Positions 41,881-53,259 of a stretch of 64,000 bases of DNA are shown piece after piece. How positions within the stretch are numbered: position 1 is the stretch's first letter; every line of letters begins with the position of its first letter. The DNA is from Intestinirhabdus alba (lineage in GTDB: Bacteria; Pseudomonadota; Gammaproteobacteria; Enterobacterales; Enterobacteriaceae), in NCBI RefSeq assembly GCF_009711095.1, contig NZ_WMJZ01000017.1, positions 1 through 64,000 on the forward strand, read 5' to 3'. The position numbers and the translations under genes are program-made. Under the pieces are notes generated by a model. It was given only the letters and a program-made list of their open reading frames with translations. It made no database searches and was not told the origin of the DNA.

Positions 41881-42672
41881 TCAGAACGGATAAGCGTGAT
41901 ATCCCATCTGTTCCGAAATTTTGCGGGCAGCCGCGTGCAGCATCGCCACATATTCGTGCAGCCGCTCTTCCGAAAAGCGCAGCGTCGGGAAGGAGATGCT
42001 CAGGCCAGCAATAACCACGCCGAAGCGGTCAAACACCGGCACACCGATGCAGCGCAGGCCCTCTTCCTGTTCTTCATTATCTTCACCGTAGCCCTGTTCG
42101 CGCACCAGATCCAGCACCGGCAGCAGCGCTTCCGTCGAGGTGATAGTGCGCCCGGTACTCTCCTTATACTCCACGCCCTCAAGAATCTGTTTTGCTTCCT
42201 CACGATCCCGCCACGCCAGCAACACTTTGCCGATCGCCGTGCTGTAGAGCGGATTACGACGGCCAATGCGCGAGTACATGCGCAGATTGTACATAGAATC
42301 AATCTTATGGATGTAGACGATGCTGTCTTCATCCAGCGCCCCCAGGTGCACCGTCTCTTTAGTCAGGCGGGAAAGCTCGCGCATCTGGATATCGGCACTG
42401 CGGATCAGATCGATGTTCTGCAACGCCCGTGCGCCCAGTTCAAACAGCTTGAGGGTCAGAGAGTATTTTTCTGACTCACCTTCCTGAGCGACATAACCCA
42501 GCGTTTTCATGGTCTGCAAAAAGCGATAAACGGTGCTTTTTGACATCATAACGCGCTGCGACAGCTCGGTAATCCCTATTTCGCGCTCTTCACCCAGCGC
42601 CTGCAGAATGCCAAAAACCTTCAGCACAGAAGATACAGAATCGGGCTGTTTGTCCAGATCTGCGTTAGCCAT
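41881..42672 (-). CDS. kdgR: IclR-family repressor KdgR
   Basis: Repressor of pectin/2-keto-3-deoxygluconate catabolism genes, released by KDG. It has an N-terminal winged helix (ITELSQRVMMSKSTVYRFLQTMKTLGYV, about 36-63) and a C-terminal IclR effector domain (IGKVLLAW, AGLSISFP). 263 residues as in E. coli. The yebQ transporter gene that lies next to kdgR in E. coli is missing here; htpX follows directly. Confidence 0.96.
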   Translation of the reverse strand: MANADLDKQPDSVSSVLKVFGILQALGEEREIGITELSQRVMMSKSTVYRFLQTMKTLGYVAQEGESEKYSLTLKLFELGARALQNIDLIRSADIQMRELSRLTKETVHLGALDEDSIVYIHKIDSMYNLRMYSRIGRRNPLYSTAIGKVLLAWRDREEAKQILEGVEYKESTGRTITSTEALLPVLDLVREQGYGEDNEEQEEGLRCIGVPVFDRFGVVIAGLSISFPTLRFSEERLHEYVAMLHAAARKISEQMGYHAYPF

Positions 42673-42884
42673 TTATCACCTCATTACGAGTGTTTTATAA
42701 AATTCAGAACGAGTTTTTATTATAATTTCGCGCCGGACTGCCCGCAATCCATCTTTGCCGGCTTCGTTACAAATCTGCGACATAACCCCTGAATATTCAG
42801 AGTGAACTGGTTATTGCGATCCTGGTTCTACCGCTAAATCACCTGCGGAAGGTGGGCTACAGGCCCGATCGTAGAGAGGCGGTA

Positions 42885-42913
42885 CAAAAAAAGCGCGTCC
42901 TGCGACGCGCTTT
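42885..42913 (-). terminator. htpX terminator
   Basis: Minus strand: AAAGCGCGTC and GACGCGCTTT pair around a 4-base loop, followed by a run of T. Thirty-odd bases past the htpX stop. Confidence 0.9.
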
Positions 42914-42944
42914 GCTGATGCTGCGAGAGGATTAACCCTGCCGC

Positions 42945-43826
42945 TTATTTAAGATACTGCCCGCTGCGCAGCGCCTCAATACGCTTATCCAGCGGCGGGT
43001 GAGTCATAAACAGTTCGCTTAACGATTTCGACTTCCCGTTGATGCAGAAAGCCATCATGCTGGAGGCTTCCTGCGGCTCGTAGCTGGTTTTCAGGCGCTG
43101 CAGCGCGGCAATCATCTTCTCGCGGCCCACCAGCTTCGCCGAACCGGCGTCGGCATGAAATTCGCGATAGCGCGAGAACCACATGGTGATAAGGCTTGCC
43201 AGGATGCCGAACACCAGCTCCAGCACCGTCGCCACGGCAAAGTAGATCAGCGGATTGCCGTTGCTGCTTTCGCCTTCGTCGCGGTTGCCGCCGAGAAAGC
43301 CGGAGGCGACCTGCGCCAGAATCCGCGAAATAAAGATAACAAAGGTGTTTACTACCCCCTGAATCAGGGTCAGGGTTACCATATCACCGTTGGCAATATG
43401 GCTGATTTCATGGGCGATAACGGCTTCCGCCTCGTCCTGGCTCATATTCTGCAACAGCCCGGTGCTCACCGCCACCAGCGAGGCGTCACGGCGGGCACCG
43501 GTAGCAAAAGCGTTGATATCCGGCGCGAGATAAATAGCCACCTGCGGCATGGCGATACCGGCCTGGCGCGCCTGGGTTGCCACAGTGTTCATCAGCCAGC
43601 GTTCTCTTTCGTTGCGCGGCTGTTCGATCACCTCTCCACCAACGGAGCGTAACGCCATCCATTTGGACATCAGAAGCGACACGAACGAGCCGCCAAAGCC
43701 GAACAGCAGCGCCATAATCATCAGGCCCTGAACGCTACCTGACCGTATTCCCGTCAGGCTCAGCACCAGCCCGAAAACGACCATAACGGCCAGGTTCGTC
43801 AGCAGGAAGAGCGCGATTCGCATCAT
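42945..43826 (-). CDS. htpX: Membrane zinc protease HtpX
   Basis: M48-family metalloprotease of the inner membrane that degrades damaged membrane proteins alongside FtsH. Two N-terminal helices, the zinc motif HEISH at residues 139-143, two further hydrophobic segments (about 155-215), and the downstream zinc ligand near [12 protein letters not shown]. 293 residues. Normally under Cpx envelope-stress control; no site was identified. Confidence 0.97.
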   Translation of the reverse strand: MMRIALFLLTNLAVMVVFGLVLSLTGIRSGSVQGLMIMALLFGFGGSFVSLLMSKWMALRSVGGEVIEQPRNERERWLMNTVATQARQAGIAMPQVAIYLAPDINAFATGARRDASLVAVSTGLLQNMSQDEAEAVIAHEISHIANGDMVTLTLIQGVVNTFVIFISRILAQVASGFLGGNRDEGESSNGNPLIYFAVATVLELVFGILASLITMWFSRYREFHADAGSAKLVGREKMIAALQRLKTSYEPQEASSMMAFCINGKSKSLSELFMTHPPLDKRIEALRSGQYLK

Positions 43827-43982
43827 AATTTTCTTTTAACCTCAATTTAACAAAGCGCACTATGCGATTACCCACATCGTATGGGTCGTGGGGCTATTTT
43901 CAAGCATCGCAGGGGCGTAAGTCACCAGAAAAACACAACTTTACATTTTGTCGTATCTGGTTGACGCGAAAAAAGGGGGGTT

Positions 43983-44012
43983 AAAAAAACGGGCACAATT
44001 TCTTGTGCCCGT
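43983..44012 (-). terminator. prc terminator
   Basis: Minus strand: ACGGGCACAA pairs perfectly with TTGTGCCCGT around a 4-base loop and is followed by seven T. Immediately past the prc stop. Confidence 0.95.
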
Positions 44013-44016
44013 CGGG

Positions 44017-46068
44017 TTATTTGCGGGAAGCGGAGCGTTCAGTCGGCTTCTCTTTTTCTGAATGCGCCAGATCGAGCGCAATTTTTACCGTCTCATCAAG
44101 ATAGGGATCCGGCTCTTTATACTCTTTCGGCAGATCGTCCAGCTTCTTGAGCGGCGGTTTGCCCTCGCGCCTGAAGCGATCGTTAATGCGCGCCAGGCGC
44201 AGGGCGTCATCTTCCGCGTTCTCTTTTTCGCGCTGGGCAAAATTGAGGGAGACGACGTTACGCTTGTCCTTCAACGCATTAAACCGCGCGATATCTTTTA
44301 TGATGTACTGGAATTCAGGGTCCTGCGCGATGCGGTCGTTATGCTTCTTCAGCAGATCCGGCCCGAACGGTTTAAGATCGCCTGATTTCACCCAGCTCGC
44401 CGCGTCGATACTGTCCCACGGCAGGGCGTTATCCTCAAACTTCTCTCCGGTTTCCGACTCTTCATTGCCGGTCGGCATAATGATGTCCGGCGTAACGCCC
44501 TTGCGCTGCGTGCTGCCGCCGTTAACGCGATAGAACTTCTGAATGGTGTACTGAACGGAGCCCAGAGCGGGCCACTCCGGCCGCAGCATTTGATCGTAAA
44601 TGCGATTTAAAGAGCGATACTGCTGCACGGTGCCCTTGCCGAAGGTCGGCTCGCCAACGATCAGCGCGCGGCCGTAGTCCTGCATCGCCGCGGCAAAAAT
44701 TTCCGACGCGGAGGCGCTGAAACGATCGACCAGCACCACCAGCGGACCTTTGTAATAAACAACGCCGTCGTTGTCGCTATCCTGACGCACCTTGCCGTTG
44801 TTATCGCGGACCTGAACCACCGGGCCGGACGGGATAAACAGGCCGGAGAGCGATACCGCCTCCGTCAGCGCCCCGCCGCCGTTGGTACGCAGATCGATAA
44901 TCACGCTGCTGACGCCCTGCTTCTCCAGCTTCTGCAGCTGGACCTTGACGTCATCCGTCAGGCCCACATAGAAGCCGGGAATATCCAGCACCCCGACCTT
45001 CTCTTTACCGACGGTTTTCACCGACATCTTCACCGCGCGATCTTCAAGACGAATGCGCTCACGGGTCAGCGTCACGGTGCGGGTTTTCGTCCCCTTACCG
45101 GCGGGAAGGATCTCCAGACGAACCTTGCTCCCCTTCGGCCCTTTAATCAGCGCCACAACGTCATCAAGACGCCAGCCGATAATGTCCACCATGGCCTTGC
45201 CGCCCTGGCCGACGCCGACGATGCGATCGCCAACGCTCAGCGCCTTGCTTTTGGCCGCCGGGCCGCCCGCCACCATGGAGTTGATCACCGTGTAATCATC
45301 GTCCATCATCTGCAGCACCGCGCCGATCCCTTCCAGAGAAAGGCTCATTTCAGTATTAAACTGCTCGGTGTTACGCGGCGAGAGATAGTTAGTATGCGGA
45401 TCGATTTCGCGGGCAAAGGCGGTCATTGACAGCGAAAAAACATCCTCGCTGTTGGTCTGGGTCAGCCGACGGATCGCAAACTTATAGCGGCGCGTCAGGG
45501 TTTCGCGAATTTCCTTTTCACTCTTGCCGGACAGCTTCAGGTTAAGGGCATCAAATTTCACCTTCCCGTCCCACAGGGCGTTCAGCTCGGCCTCGTCTTT
45601 CGGCCAGGGTGCCTTGCTGCGATCCAGGTTAAAGGTATCGTTGCCGGTAAAATCCAGCGGCCGTTCCAGGACGCTCAGGGCGTACTGATAGCGTTCAAAA
45701 CGGCGTTTCTGCGCGAGGTTGTAGAGATCGTAGAAGACGCTAAGTTTACCGGAGCGCAGCTCGTCGCCCAGCTCACCTTTCTTTTTAGCGAACTGCGCCA
45801 CGTCGCTCGCCAGCAGCACGTTATGGCTGTAGTCAAGCAGGTTCAGATAGCGATCGAATATTTTGCCGGAAAAGGCCTCGTCGAGGTCGAACTGGCGGTA
45901 ATGCGACCGGGTAAACCGCGACGTCACACGCTCGCTTACGGTCGCATGCTGCGTTTCTTCCTTGAGTACGGGAATTTGATCGGCGCGCGTAATGTTCTCC
46001 GCGGCAAAGGTCTGGCCTGCGACTGCAAGCAGGCCAGCTAACGCGGTAAGCCTAAAAAAAGTGTTCAT
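44017..46068 (-). CDS. prc: Tail-specific periplasmic protease Prc
   Basis: S41-family protease (Tsp) that trims the C-terminus of FtsI and degrades MepS with NlpI and tagged proteins. Signal peptide ending QTFA-AE, a PDZ domain (LEGIGAVLQMMDDDYTVINSMVAGG region, about 240-325), and the Ser-Lys catalytic region DRFSASASEIFAAAMQDYG with GEPTFGKGTVQ. Start ATG 46068 (MNTFFRLTALAG); an upstream 16-residue extension would spoil the signal peptide. It carries one extra Met in the PDZ (QMMDDD) compared with the E. coli sequence as I recall it. Downstream of proQ. Confidence 0.96.
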   Translation of the reverse strand: MNTFFRLTALAGLLAVAGQTFAAENITRADQIPVLKEETQHATVSERVTSRFTRSHYRQFDLDEAFSGKIFDRYLNLLDYSHNVLLASDVAQFAKKKGELGDELRSGKLSVFYDLYNLAQKRRFERYQYALSVLERPLDFTGNDTFNLDRSKAPWPKDEAELNALWDGKVKFDALNLKLSGKSEKEIRETLTRRYKFAIRRLTQTNSEDVFSLSMTAFAREIDPHTNYLSPRNTEQFNTEMSLSLEGIGAVLQMMDDDYTVINSMVAGGPAAKSKALSVGDRIVGVGQGGKAMVDIIGWRLDDVVALIKGPKGSKVRLEILPAGKGTKTRTVTLTRERIRLEDRAVKMSVKTVGKEKVGVLDIPGFYVGLTDDVKVQLQKLEKQGVSSVIIDLRTNGGGALTEAVSLSGLFIPSGPVVQVRDNNGKVRQDSDNDGVVYYKGPLVVLVDRFSASASEIFAAAMQDYGRALIVGEPTFGKGTVQQYRSLNRIYDQMLRPEWPALGSVQYTIQKFYRVNGGSTQRKGVTPDIIMPTGNEESETGEKFEDNALPWDSIDAASWVKSGDLKPFGPDLLKKHNDRIAQDPEFQYIIKDIARFNALKDKRNVVSLNFAQREKENAEDDALRLARINDRFRREGKPPLKKLDDLPKEYKEPDPYLDETVKIALDLAHSEKEKPTERSASRK

Positions 46069-46087
46069 GCCAGGCCCGGCCTCCGTT

Positions 46088-46780
46088 TCAGAACGCCAGG
46101 TGTTCTGCGCGTACAATCAATGACATGCCAGAATTCAGCTGCACGCGAACGCCGTCTTTGGTGACTTCCAGAACGGTGGCGTCCATCGCGTTATTGCCAG
46201 CTTTCACCTTCAGGGTCTGTCCTGGGGTCAGGGCTGAGATGTCAGAAACCGGGGTATGCTGCTGCTCTTCCCGCGGCGCGCGTGGCGCTTTAGCCGCCGG
46301 TTTTTCAGCGCGAGGCTTACGCTCTGCGCCTTCCTTACGACGCGGCGCGGCAGGGCGCGGCCTGCGCTCCCGGCGCGGTGCCTCGCCTTTTTCACCGGCG
46401 GCGGCGGCCGCTTCGCGTTTTTTCGCCTGCTGCTCGGCGCGCTGCGCCTGGACCCGGGCCTTAGCCTCTTCAAGCTGCTTGCGCGCATGTTCTACATGCT
46501 GCTCATCCAGCTCGCCGCACGGGTTGCCGTCGAGATCGACGCGCGTCGCGCCCGGCTTCACGCCGTACAGATAGCGCCAGCTTGAGGTATAGAGACGTAA
46601 AGCGGAACGAAGCTGCGTTTTGCTAAGGTTCATCTCACCCGCAACGCGCTCGACTAAATCCTGAAAAATGCCGATTTTCAGCGGGCGCGCTTCGCCTTCC
46701 GCACTAAAGCATTGTGGAAAACGTTCGGCCAGAAACGCGATAACTTCTTTACTGCTATTCAACTTGGGTTGATTTTCCAT
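46088..46780 (-). CDS. proQ: RNA chaperone ProQ
   Basis: FinO-domain RNA-binding protein that stabilises many sRNAs and mRNA 3' ends. The FinO domain spans about 1-120 ([17 protein letters not shown]). A long basic Arg/Lys/Ala/Pro linker (about 120-180) and a Tudor-like C-terminal domain ([19 protein letters not shown]) follow. 230 residues, close to E. coli. It sits 19 bases upstream of prc, the same arrangement as in relatives. Confidence 0.96.
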   Translation of the reverse strand: MENQPKLNSSKEVIAFLAERFPQCFSAEGEARPLKIGIFQDLVERVAGEMNLSKTQLRSALRLYTSSWRYLYGVKPGATRVDLDGNPCGELDEQHVEHARKQLEEAKARVQAQRAEQQAKKREAAAAAGEKGEAPRRERRPRPAAPRRKEGAERKPRAEKPAAKAPRAPREEQQHTPVSDISALTPGQTLKVKAGNNAMDATVLEVTKDGVRVQLNSGMSLIVRAEHLAF

Positions 46781-46877
46781 GAAATTTCCTGATTACAACG
46801 GACGTAGCCAACAAGCCGCAGGCATGAACAGGCGACATTATAATGACGTCATCAGTAATTGCTACGTTATCCGTTGA

Positions 46878-47375
46878 TTATCCTGCGACACTCGCAAAGA
46901 ATTTTTTGTAATCCGTCATTGCAAGCGCCGTTTCAAGATGCTTAACGAGCTGGCGAAGACCCTGTTCATCTTCGGCGCTGAAGCGGCCGAACGTGATGCT
47001 GTCAATATCCAGCACGCCGATAATCTGCCCCGCCACCGTCAGCGGCAGTACGATTTCCGCATTGCTGGCGGCATCGCAGGCAATGTGTCCGTCAAACGTG
47101 TGGACATCTGCAATGCGCTGCACCTGATTTTGCGCCACCGCCGCACCGCAAACGCCGCGCCCCACCGGGATCCGTACGCAGGCGATTTTACCCTGAAACG
47201 GCCCCAGTACCAGCGTGTCGTGCTCCAGCAGATAGAAACCAGCCCAGTTAACTTCCGCAAGCCGTTCGTACAGCAGCGCGCTGGTATTGGCCAGTATCGC
47301 CAGAAAACTTGTCTCCCCCGCCATCAGCGCCTGAAAATCGCGGTTTAACTCTGCATAAAACTCTGTCTTGTTCAT
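46878..47375 (-). CDS. msrC: Free methionine-(R)-sulfoxide reductase
   Basis: GAF-domain enzyme (YebR/fRMsr) that reduces free methionine-R-sulfoxide using thioredoxin. The catalytic cysteines are Cys66, Cys76 and Cys100 with the family's spacing of 10 and 24 residues (KIACVRI, GVCGAAV, HIACDAA). ATG 47375 (MNKTEFYAEL) gives 165 residues as in E. coli; the nine residues upstream are not conserved. Divergent from letA across a repeat B element. Confidence 0.95.
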   Translation of the reverse strand: MNKTEFYAELNRDFQALMAGETSFLAILANTSALLYERLAEVNWAGFYLLEHDTLVLGPFQGKIACVRIPVGRGVCGAAVAQNQVQRIADVHTFDGHIACDAASNAEIVLPLTVAGQIIGVLDIDSITFGRFSAEDEQGLRQLVKHLETALAMTDYKKFFASVAG

Positions 47376-47393
47376 TATTCGATCGCTTAAAGT

Positions 47394-47561
47394 CTGACCC
47401 ATCAGGCGTAATTATCGCGGATGCTTTGCACGCGGACAGCGCGCAGCAGCCTAAAGTACGTGAGCATGATTCGCAACGCTCTCGTCCCGATGGACGTTCA
47501 CGTTTTGTGTTAGCGCTGCCCGGGTTCAAAATGGCAAGTAAACCAACCTGATGGGCCAGGG
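47394..47561. repeat. Dispersed repeat family B, long copy
   Basis: A 168-base element with ends CTGACCCATCAGGCGTA and CCTGATGGGCCAGG. It shares GGGTTCAAAATGGCAAGTAAA with the 91-base copy at 19131-19221, and both are followed by CTTAATT. The middle is about 75 bases longer than in the short copy. It lies between divergent msrC and letA, so their promoters flank or overlap it. Confidence 0.7.
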
Positions 47562-47682
47562 GCTTAATTGCTATACCTCAGAACCACCGGCCTATTAAAA
47601 TAAGCATTAAATGCGCTAATGCTCAAGATCATTCCCGCCATGAGTTACTATTACCTGCATCTCACATTTTAATTGGCGCTAC

Positions 47683-48966
47683 ATGGCTCTTAACACTCCT
47701 CGCTTCACGCCAGCAAAAAAAATCGTTATTCAATCTGTCGGCGAGGCGCGGCCGCGCGCGTGCTATCAGCGCTGCCCGCAGTGCGACATTCTGTTCAGCC
47801 TGCCGCAGCTGCGCGCGCGTCAGAGCGCACACTGCCCCCGCTGCCACGCCAAAATTCGCGACGGCCGCGACTGGTCGTTAACCCGTCTGGCGGCGCTGGC
47901 GCTGGCGATGCTGCTGCTGATGCCCTTTGCCTGGGGCGAGCCGGTGCTGCACCTTTATCTGCTGGGGATCCGCATTGACGCCAACGTTATGCAGGGCATC
48001 TGGCAGATGTCAAAACAGGGCGATCCCGTTACCGCCGCAATGGTCTTTTTCTGCGTCGTCGGCGCGCCGCTGGTGCTGGTTCTCGCCATCGCCTGTCTGT
48101 GGTTCGGCAAAATTTTTGGTCTCAACCTGCGCCCGGTGCTGCTGCTGCTGGAGAGGCTCCGGGAGTGGGTGATGCTGGATATTTATCTGGTCGGCATCGG
48201 CGTGGCGTCAATTAAAGTTCTTGACTACGCCTGGCTGCAGCCCGGCGTCGGGCTGTTTGCTTTTATCGCGCTGGTGATCCTCAGCGTTCTGACGCTGTCA
48301 CACCTCAATATTGAGCAGCTGTGGCAGCAGTTCTATCCCCTGCCTCCCGCCCGCCGCCCCGATCGCACGCTGCGGATCTGCACCGGCTGCCATTTTACCG
48401 GCTATCCCGATGGCCGGGGACGCTGCCCGCGCTGCCATATCCCGCTACGGCTGCGGCGTAATCAGAGCATTCAGAAGTGCTGGGCCGCGCTGCTGGCCTC
48501 CGTCGTCTTTCTGCTACCCGCCAACCTGCTGCCCATCTCGGTCATCTACCTTAACGGCAGTCGCCAGGAGGACACCATTTTGTCCGGGATTATGTCGCTG
48601 GCCAGCAGCAATATCGCGGTCGCCGCCATCGTGTTTATCGCCAGTATCCTGGTGCCGTTTACCAAAGTTATCGTCATGTTCACCCTGCTGCTCAGCATCC
48701 ATTTCAGATGCCAGCAGGGGCTGCGTACCCGCATTCGCCTGCTGCGCGCCGTGACCTGGATTGGCCGCTGGTCAATGCTGGATCTGTTTGTTATCTCATT
48801 GACCATGTCGCTGATTAATCGCGACCAGATCCTCGCCTTTACGATGGGGCCCGCTGCATTTTATTTCGGCGCAGCGGTAATTTTGACTATTCTTGCTGTG
48901 GAATGGCTGGACAGCCGCTTACTTTGGGATGCACATGAGTCAGGAAACGCCCGCTTCGACGACTGA
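47683..48966 (+). CDS. letA: Lipid transport membrane protein LetA (YebS)
   Basis: Inner-membrane partner of LetB in lipid transport between membranes, a PqiA-family protein of 427 residues. Two zinc-ribbon-like cysteine pairs lie before each half: CPQC/CPRC near residues 31-54, and CTGC/CPRC near 230-250. Each half is followed by about four membrane helices. It is the first gene of letAB, overlapping letB by 32 bases. Confidence 0.95.
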   Translation: MALNTPRFTPAKKIVIQSVGEARPRACYQRCPQCDILFSLPQLRARQSAHCPRCHAKIRDGRDWSLTRLAALALAMLLLMPFAWGEPVLHLYLLGIRIDANVMQGIWQMSKQGDPVTAAMVFFCVVGAPLVLVLAIACLWFGKIFGLNLRPVLLLLERLREWVMLDIYLVGIGVASIKVLDYAWLQPGVGLFAFIALVILSVLTLSHLNIEQLWQQFYPLPPARRPDRTLRICTGCHFTGYPDGRGRCPRCHIPLRLRRNQSIQKCWAALLASVVFLLPANLLPISVIYLNGSRQEDTILSGIMSLASSNIAVAAIVFIASILVPFTKVIVMFTLLLSIHFRCQQGLRTRIRLLRAVTWIGRWSMLDLFVISLTMSLINRDQILAFTMGPAAFYFGAAVILTILAVEWLDSRLLWDAHESGNARFDD

Positions 48967-51568
48967 AGCGCAGATTAAAACCAAACGCCGTATTTCCCCC
49001 TTCTGGCTGCTGCCGTTTATCGCGCTGCTCATCGCCGGGTGGCTGATCTGGAACAGCTATGAGGTACGCGGCAATACCGTCACCATCGACTTCATGTCCG
49101 CCGACGGCATCGTGGCGGGCCGCACCCCCGTACGCTATCAGGGGGTGGAGGTCGGGATGGTAAAGGAAATCAGCCTCAGTAAGGATCTGCATAAAATTGA
49201 GGTGCGGGTCAGCATCAAGTCCGATATGAAGGACGCCCTGCGCGAAGAGACGCAGTTCTGGCTGGTCACGCCGAAGGCGTCGCTGGCGGGCGTTTCCGGT
49301 CTCGACGCGCTGGTCGGCGGCAACTATATCGGCATGATGCCCGGCAAGGGCAAAGAACAAGATCACTTCGTGGCCCTTGATACCCAGCCCAAATATCGCC
49401 TGCAAAACGGCGATCTGATGATCCATCTGCAGGCCCCCGATCTTGGCTCCCTCAACGCCGGCTCGCTGGTCTATTTTCGTAAAATCCCGGTGGGCAAGGT
49501 TTACGACTACGCCATTAATCCTAACAATCAGGGTGTCACCATCGATGTCCTCATCGAGCGTCGCTTCACCCAGCTGGTGAAAAAAGGCAGCCGCTTCTGG
49601 AACGTATCCGGGGTTAACGCCGACGTCACCTTCAGCGGGGCCAGGGTCAAGCTGGAGAGCCTGGCGGCGCTGGTCAACGGCGCGGTGGCCTTTGACTCGC
49701 CGGAGGCGTCACAGCCTGCCGGGCAGGACGACACCTTCGGCCTGTATGAGGATTTAGCGCACAGCCAGCGCGGCGTCATCGTGAAGCTCCAGCTGCCCGG
49801 CGGCGACGGCCTGAAGGCGGACTCCACGCCGCTGATGTACCAGGGGCTGGAAGTGGGCCAGCTGACAAAGCTGGATCTGCTGGCGGACGGCAAGGTCACC
49901 GGCGAAATGACCGTTGACCCGAGCGTGGTCTCCCTGCTGCGCCAGAATACGCGCATTGAGCTGCGCAGCCCGAAGCTCTCGCTCAGTGATGCCAACGTCA
50001 GCGCCCTGCTGACCGGTAAAACCTTCGAGCTGGTGCCGGGGGACGGCGAGCCGCGCAGCGAGTTCGTGGTGGTGCCAGGTGAAAAGGCGCTGCTGCACGA
50101 GCCAAACGCGCTGACCCTCACCCTGACCGCCCCGGAGAGCTACGGCATTAACGCCGGACAGCCGCTGCTGCTGCACGGTGTGCAGGTGGGCGAGGTGATT
50201 GAGCGCCGGCTCACCGACAAAGGCATCCTTTTTACCGTCGCCATCGATCCGCAGCATCGCGGGCTGGTTCAGGGCGACAGTAAATTCGTGGTCAACAGTA
50301 TGGTGGATGTCAAAGTGGGCCTCGACGGGGTGGAGTTCCTGGGTGCCAGCGCCGGGGAATGGCTTAACGGCGGCATCCGCATCCTGCCCGGCACCAAAGG
50401 TGAGATGAAATCGCGCTACCCGCTGTACGCCAACCTTGAGAAAGCCCTGGAGAACAACCTCAGCGATCTGCCCACCACCACGCTCAGCCTCAGCGCCGAA
50501 ACGCTGCCGGACGTGCAGGCCGGTTCGGTGGTGCTGTACCGTAAATTTGAGGTGGGCGAGGTTATCACCGTCCGCCCCCGCGCTAACGCTTTTGACATCG
50601 ATCTGCATATCAAACCGGAGTATCGCAACCTGCTGACCAGCAACAGCGTTTTCTGGGCGGAGGGCGGCGCGAAGGTCCAGCTTAACGGCAGCGGCCTGAC
50701 CGTCCAGGCCTCTCCCCTGTCGCGGGCGCTGAAGGGTGCCATCAGCTTTGACAACCTGAGCGGTGCCGGTGCCAGCCAGCGTAAAGGTGACAAGCGGATC
50801 CTCTACGCCTCAGAGACCGCCGCGCGCGCGGTCGGCGGTCAAATTACCCTGCACGCCTTCGACGCGGGCAAGCTGGCCGAAGGGATGCCGATTCGCTACC
50901 TGGGCATTGATATCGGCCAGCTTCAGTCGTTAAAGCTTATCACCGACCGCAACGAGGTGCAGGCAAAGGCGGTGCTCTATCCGGAGTATGTCCAGACCTT
51001 TGCCCGCGCCGGCTCTCGTTTTTCGGTGGTCACCCCGCAGATCTCCGCGGCAGGGGTGGAGCACCTCGACACCATTCTGCAGCCCTATATCAACGTTGAG
51101 CCGGGGAGCGGCAAGGCGCGGCGCGACTTCGAGCTGCAGGAGGCCACCATTACCGACTCCCGCTACCTGGACGGCCTGAGCATCGTGGTAGAGGCACCGG
51201 AGGCGGGCTCACTGAGCATCGGCACCCCGGTGCTGTTTCGCGGGATCGAGGTGGGCACCGTCACCGGCATGACCCTCGGCACGCTCTCCGATCGGGTGAT
51301 GATCGCCCTGCGCATCAGCCAGCGCTACCAGCATCTGGTGCGCAACAACTCGCTGTTCTGGCTGGCTTCCGGCTACAGTCTTGACTTCGGCCTGACCGGC
51401 GGGGTGGTTAAAACCGGCACCTTTAATCAGTTTATTCGCGGCGGTATCGCCTTTGCCACGCCGCCCGGCATTCCGCTGGCACCGAAGGCGCAGGCCGGCA
51501 AGCACTTCCTGCTGCAGGAGAGCGAGCCGAAAGCGTGGCGCGAATGGGGAACCGCCCTGCCGCGATAG
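48935..51568 (+). CDS. letB: Intermembrane lipid transport tunnel protein LetB (YebT)
   Basis: Seven tandem MCE domains after one N-terminal membrane helix ([17 protein letters not shown]), forming a hexameric tunnel across the periplasm. The repeated MCE pattern is visible: [66 protein letters not shown] and [11 protein letters not shown]. Start ATG 48935 (MSQETPAST) gives 877 residues as in E. coli and overlaps the end of letA. A hairpin follows at 51636. Confidence 0.97.
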   Translation: MSQETPASTTEAQIKTKRRISPFWLLPFIALLIAGWLIWNSYEVRGNTVTIDFMSADGIVAGRTPVRYQGVEVGMVKEISLSKDLHKIEVRVSIKSDMKDALREETQFWLVTPKASLAGVSGLDALVGGNYIGMMPGKGKEQDHFVALDTQPKYRLQNGDLMIHLQAPDLGSLNAGSLVYFRKIPVGKVYDYAINPNNQGVTIDVLIERRFTQLVKKGSRFWNVSGVNADVTFSGARVKLESLAALVNGAVAFDSPEASQPAGQDDTFGLYEDLAHSQRGVIVKLQLPGGDGLKADSTPLMYQGLEVGQLTKLDLLADGKVTGEMTVDPSVVSLLRQNTRIELRSPKLSLSDANVSALLTGKTFELVPGDGEPRSEFVVVPGEKALLHEPNALTLTLTAPESYGINAGQPLLLHGVQVGEVIERRLTDKGILFTVAIDPQHRGLVQGDSKFVVNSMVDVKVGLDGVEFLGASAGEWLNGGIRILPGTKGEMKSRYPLYANLEKALENNLSDLPTTTLSLSAETLPDVQAGSVVLYRKFEVGEVITVRPRANAFDIDLHIKPEYRNLLTSNSVFWAEGGAKVQLNGSGLTVQASPLSRALKGAISFDNLSGAGASQRKGDKRILYASETAARAVGGQITLHAFDAGKLAEGMPIRYLGIDIGQLQSLKLITDRNEVQAKAVLYPEYVQTFARAGSRFSVVTPQISAAGVEHLDTILQPYINVEPGSGKARRDFELQEATITDSRYLDGLSIVVEAPEAGSLSIGTPVLFRGIEVGTVTGMTLGTLSDRVMIALRISQRYQHLVRNNSLFWLASGYSLDFGLTGGVVKTGTFNQFIRGGIAFATPPGIPLAPKAQAGKHFLLQESEPKAWREWGTALPR

Positions 51569-51635
51569 GCCGCGCCCGTTAACCGGCGTGGCGTCGCGCT
51601 CACGAACGGTTAAGGGACACAACCTGCCCCCTCTG

Positions 51636-51660
51636 CTCCGGCGTGCCCGCGCCGGAGCCT
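51636..51660 (+). terminator. Hairpin after letB
   Basis: CTCCGGCG and CGCCGGAG pair around a 6-base loop followed by CCTTTAT, between letB and rsmF. Confidence 0.65.
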
Positions 51661-51705
51661 TTATGATACACTCTCCCCCTGTTTTTCTGCCGGTGGTACA
51701 CTCTT

Positions 51706-53145
51706 GTGGCTCAACACGCTCTCTTTTTTCCAGACGCCTTTCTGATGCAAATGCGCGAAGCGATGCCCGCCTCGCTCTCTTTTGAGGCGTTTCTCGCGGC
51801 CTGCCAGCGTCCCCTGCGCCGCAGCATTCGCGTTAACACGCTGAAAATCTCCGTGGCGGATTTCCTCGCCCTCACCGCGCGCTACGGCTGGTCGCTTACG
51901 CCGGTGCCCTGGTGCGCGGAGGGTTTCTGGATCGAACGTGATGAAGAGGCATCGCTGCCGCTGGGCAGCACGGCCGAACACCTGAGCGGCCTGTTCTATA
52001 TTCAGGAGGCCAGCTCAATGCTGCCGGTGGCCGCCCTGTTTGCCGACGGCGAAGCGCCGCAGCGCGTGATGGACATGGCGGCCGCCCCCGGCTCCAAAAC
52101 CACGCAGATTGCCGCCCGTATGGGCAACCGGGGCGCGATCCTGGCCAACGAATTTTCCGCCAGCCGCGTTAAGGTGCTGCACGCCAACGTCAGCCGCTGC
52201 GGGGTTGCCAACGTCGCCCTGACCCACTTTGACGGCCGGGTATTTGGCGCGGCGCTGCCGGAGGCGTTCGACGCCATCCTGCTGGACGCCCCCTGCTCCG
52301 GCGAGGGGGTGGTGCGTAAAGATCCCAACGCCCTAAAAAACTGGTCCGTTGAAGGCAACCGGGAGATCGCCGCCACCCAGCGGGAGCTGATCGACAGCGC
52401 GTTTCACGCCCTGCGCCCGGGCGGCACGCTGGTATACTCCACCTGCACGCTGAACCGCGAGGAAAATGAGGCCGTGGTCCAGTGGCTGAAGGCGCGCTAT
52501 CCCGACGCGGTGGAGTTTTTACCGCTCGGCGCGCTCTTTCCTGACGCCGGACGCGCCCTGACGGAAGAGGGCTTTCTTCACGTCTTCCCACAGATATATG
52601 ACTGCGAGGGTTTCTTTGTCGCCCGCCTGCGTAAAACCCAGGCCCTGCCGCCGCTTCCCGCCCCGAAATACAAGGTTGGCAACTTCCCCTTCACGCCGGT
52701 TAAAGCGCGCGAGGCGGCGCTGATTGCCCGGGCGGCGAACGCCTGCGGCCTGCGCTGGGATGACAACCTGCGCCTATGGCAGCGCGATAAAGAGGTGTGG
52801 CTGTTCCCGACCGCGATTGAGCCGCTTATCGGCAGGGTGCGCTTTTCACGTCCGGGCATCAAGCTGGCGGAAAGCCATAATAAGGGCTATCGCTGGCAGC
52901 ACGAGGCGGCGATCGCCCTGGGCGAAGCCGATCGCTCCTGCGCGTTTGAGCTGTCGGAGGCGGAAGCGGAAGAGTGGTATCGCGGCCGCGACCTCTATCC
53001 GCAGACGCTCCCCGCCGCCGACGATGTGCTGGTCACCTTCCAGCGCCGCCCCGTCGGCCTCGCGAAGCGTATCGCCTCACGGCTGAAAAACAGCTATCCG
53101 CGTGAGCTGGTGCGCGATGGCAAACTTTTCACCGGCAAAGCCTGA
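51706..53145 (+). CDS. rsmF: 16S rRNA (cytosine1407-C5)-methyltransferase
   Basis: RNA m5C methyltransferase of the Nol1/Nop2/Fmu group. SAM motif [15 protein letters not shown], the motif IV cysteine in [10 protein letters not shown], and the catalytic motif VI cysteine in YSTCTLN are visible. A C-terminal PUA-like part follows. The start is GTG 51706 (reading [12 protein letters not shown]), and 479 residues agrees with E. coli RsmF (YebU). Rightward after letB. Confidence 0.96.
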   Translation: MAQHALFFPDAFLMQMREAMPASLSFEAFLAACQRPLRRSIRVNTLKISVADFLALTARYGWSLTPVPWCAEGFWIERDEEASLPLGSTAEHLSGLFYIQEASSMLPVAALFADGEAPQRVMDMAAAPGSKTTQIAARMGNRGAILANEFSASRVKVLHANVSRCGVANVALTHFDGRVFGAALPEAFDAILLDAPCSGEGVVRKDPNALKNWSVEGNREIAATQRELIDSAFHALRPGGTLVYSTCTLNREENEAVVQWLKARYPDAVEFLPLGALFPDAGRALTEEGFLHVFPQIYDCEGFFVARLRKTQALPPLPAPKYKVGNFPFTPVKAREAALIARAANACGLRWDDNLRLWQRDKEVWLFPTAIEPLIGRVRFSRPGIKLAESHNKGYRWQHEAAIALGEADRSCAFELSEAEAEEWYRGRDLYPQTLPAADDVLVTFQRRPVGLAKRIASRLKNSYPRELVRDGKLFTGKA

Positions 53146-53259
53146 GACAAACCGAAAAACGCACTTTTTTACTGGCGAATTTGCCCGCGTTGACTAGGCT
53201 GAAAAATGGGTGTCCGTACTGGTCATACCACAATCGCTGAACCAACGGAGAGCATAATG

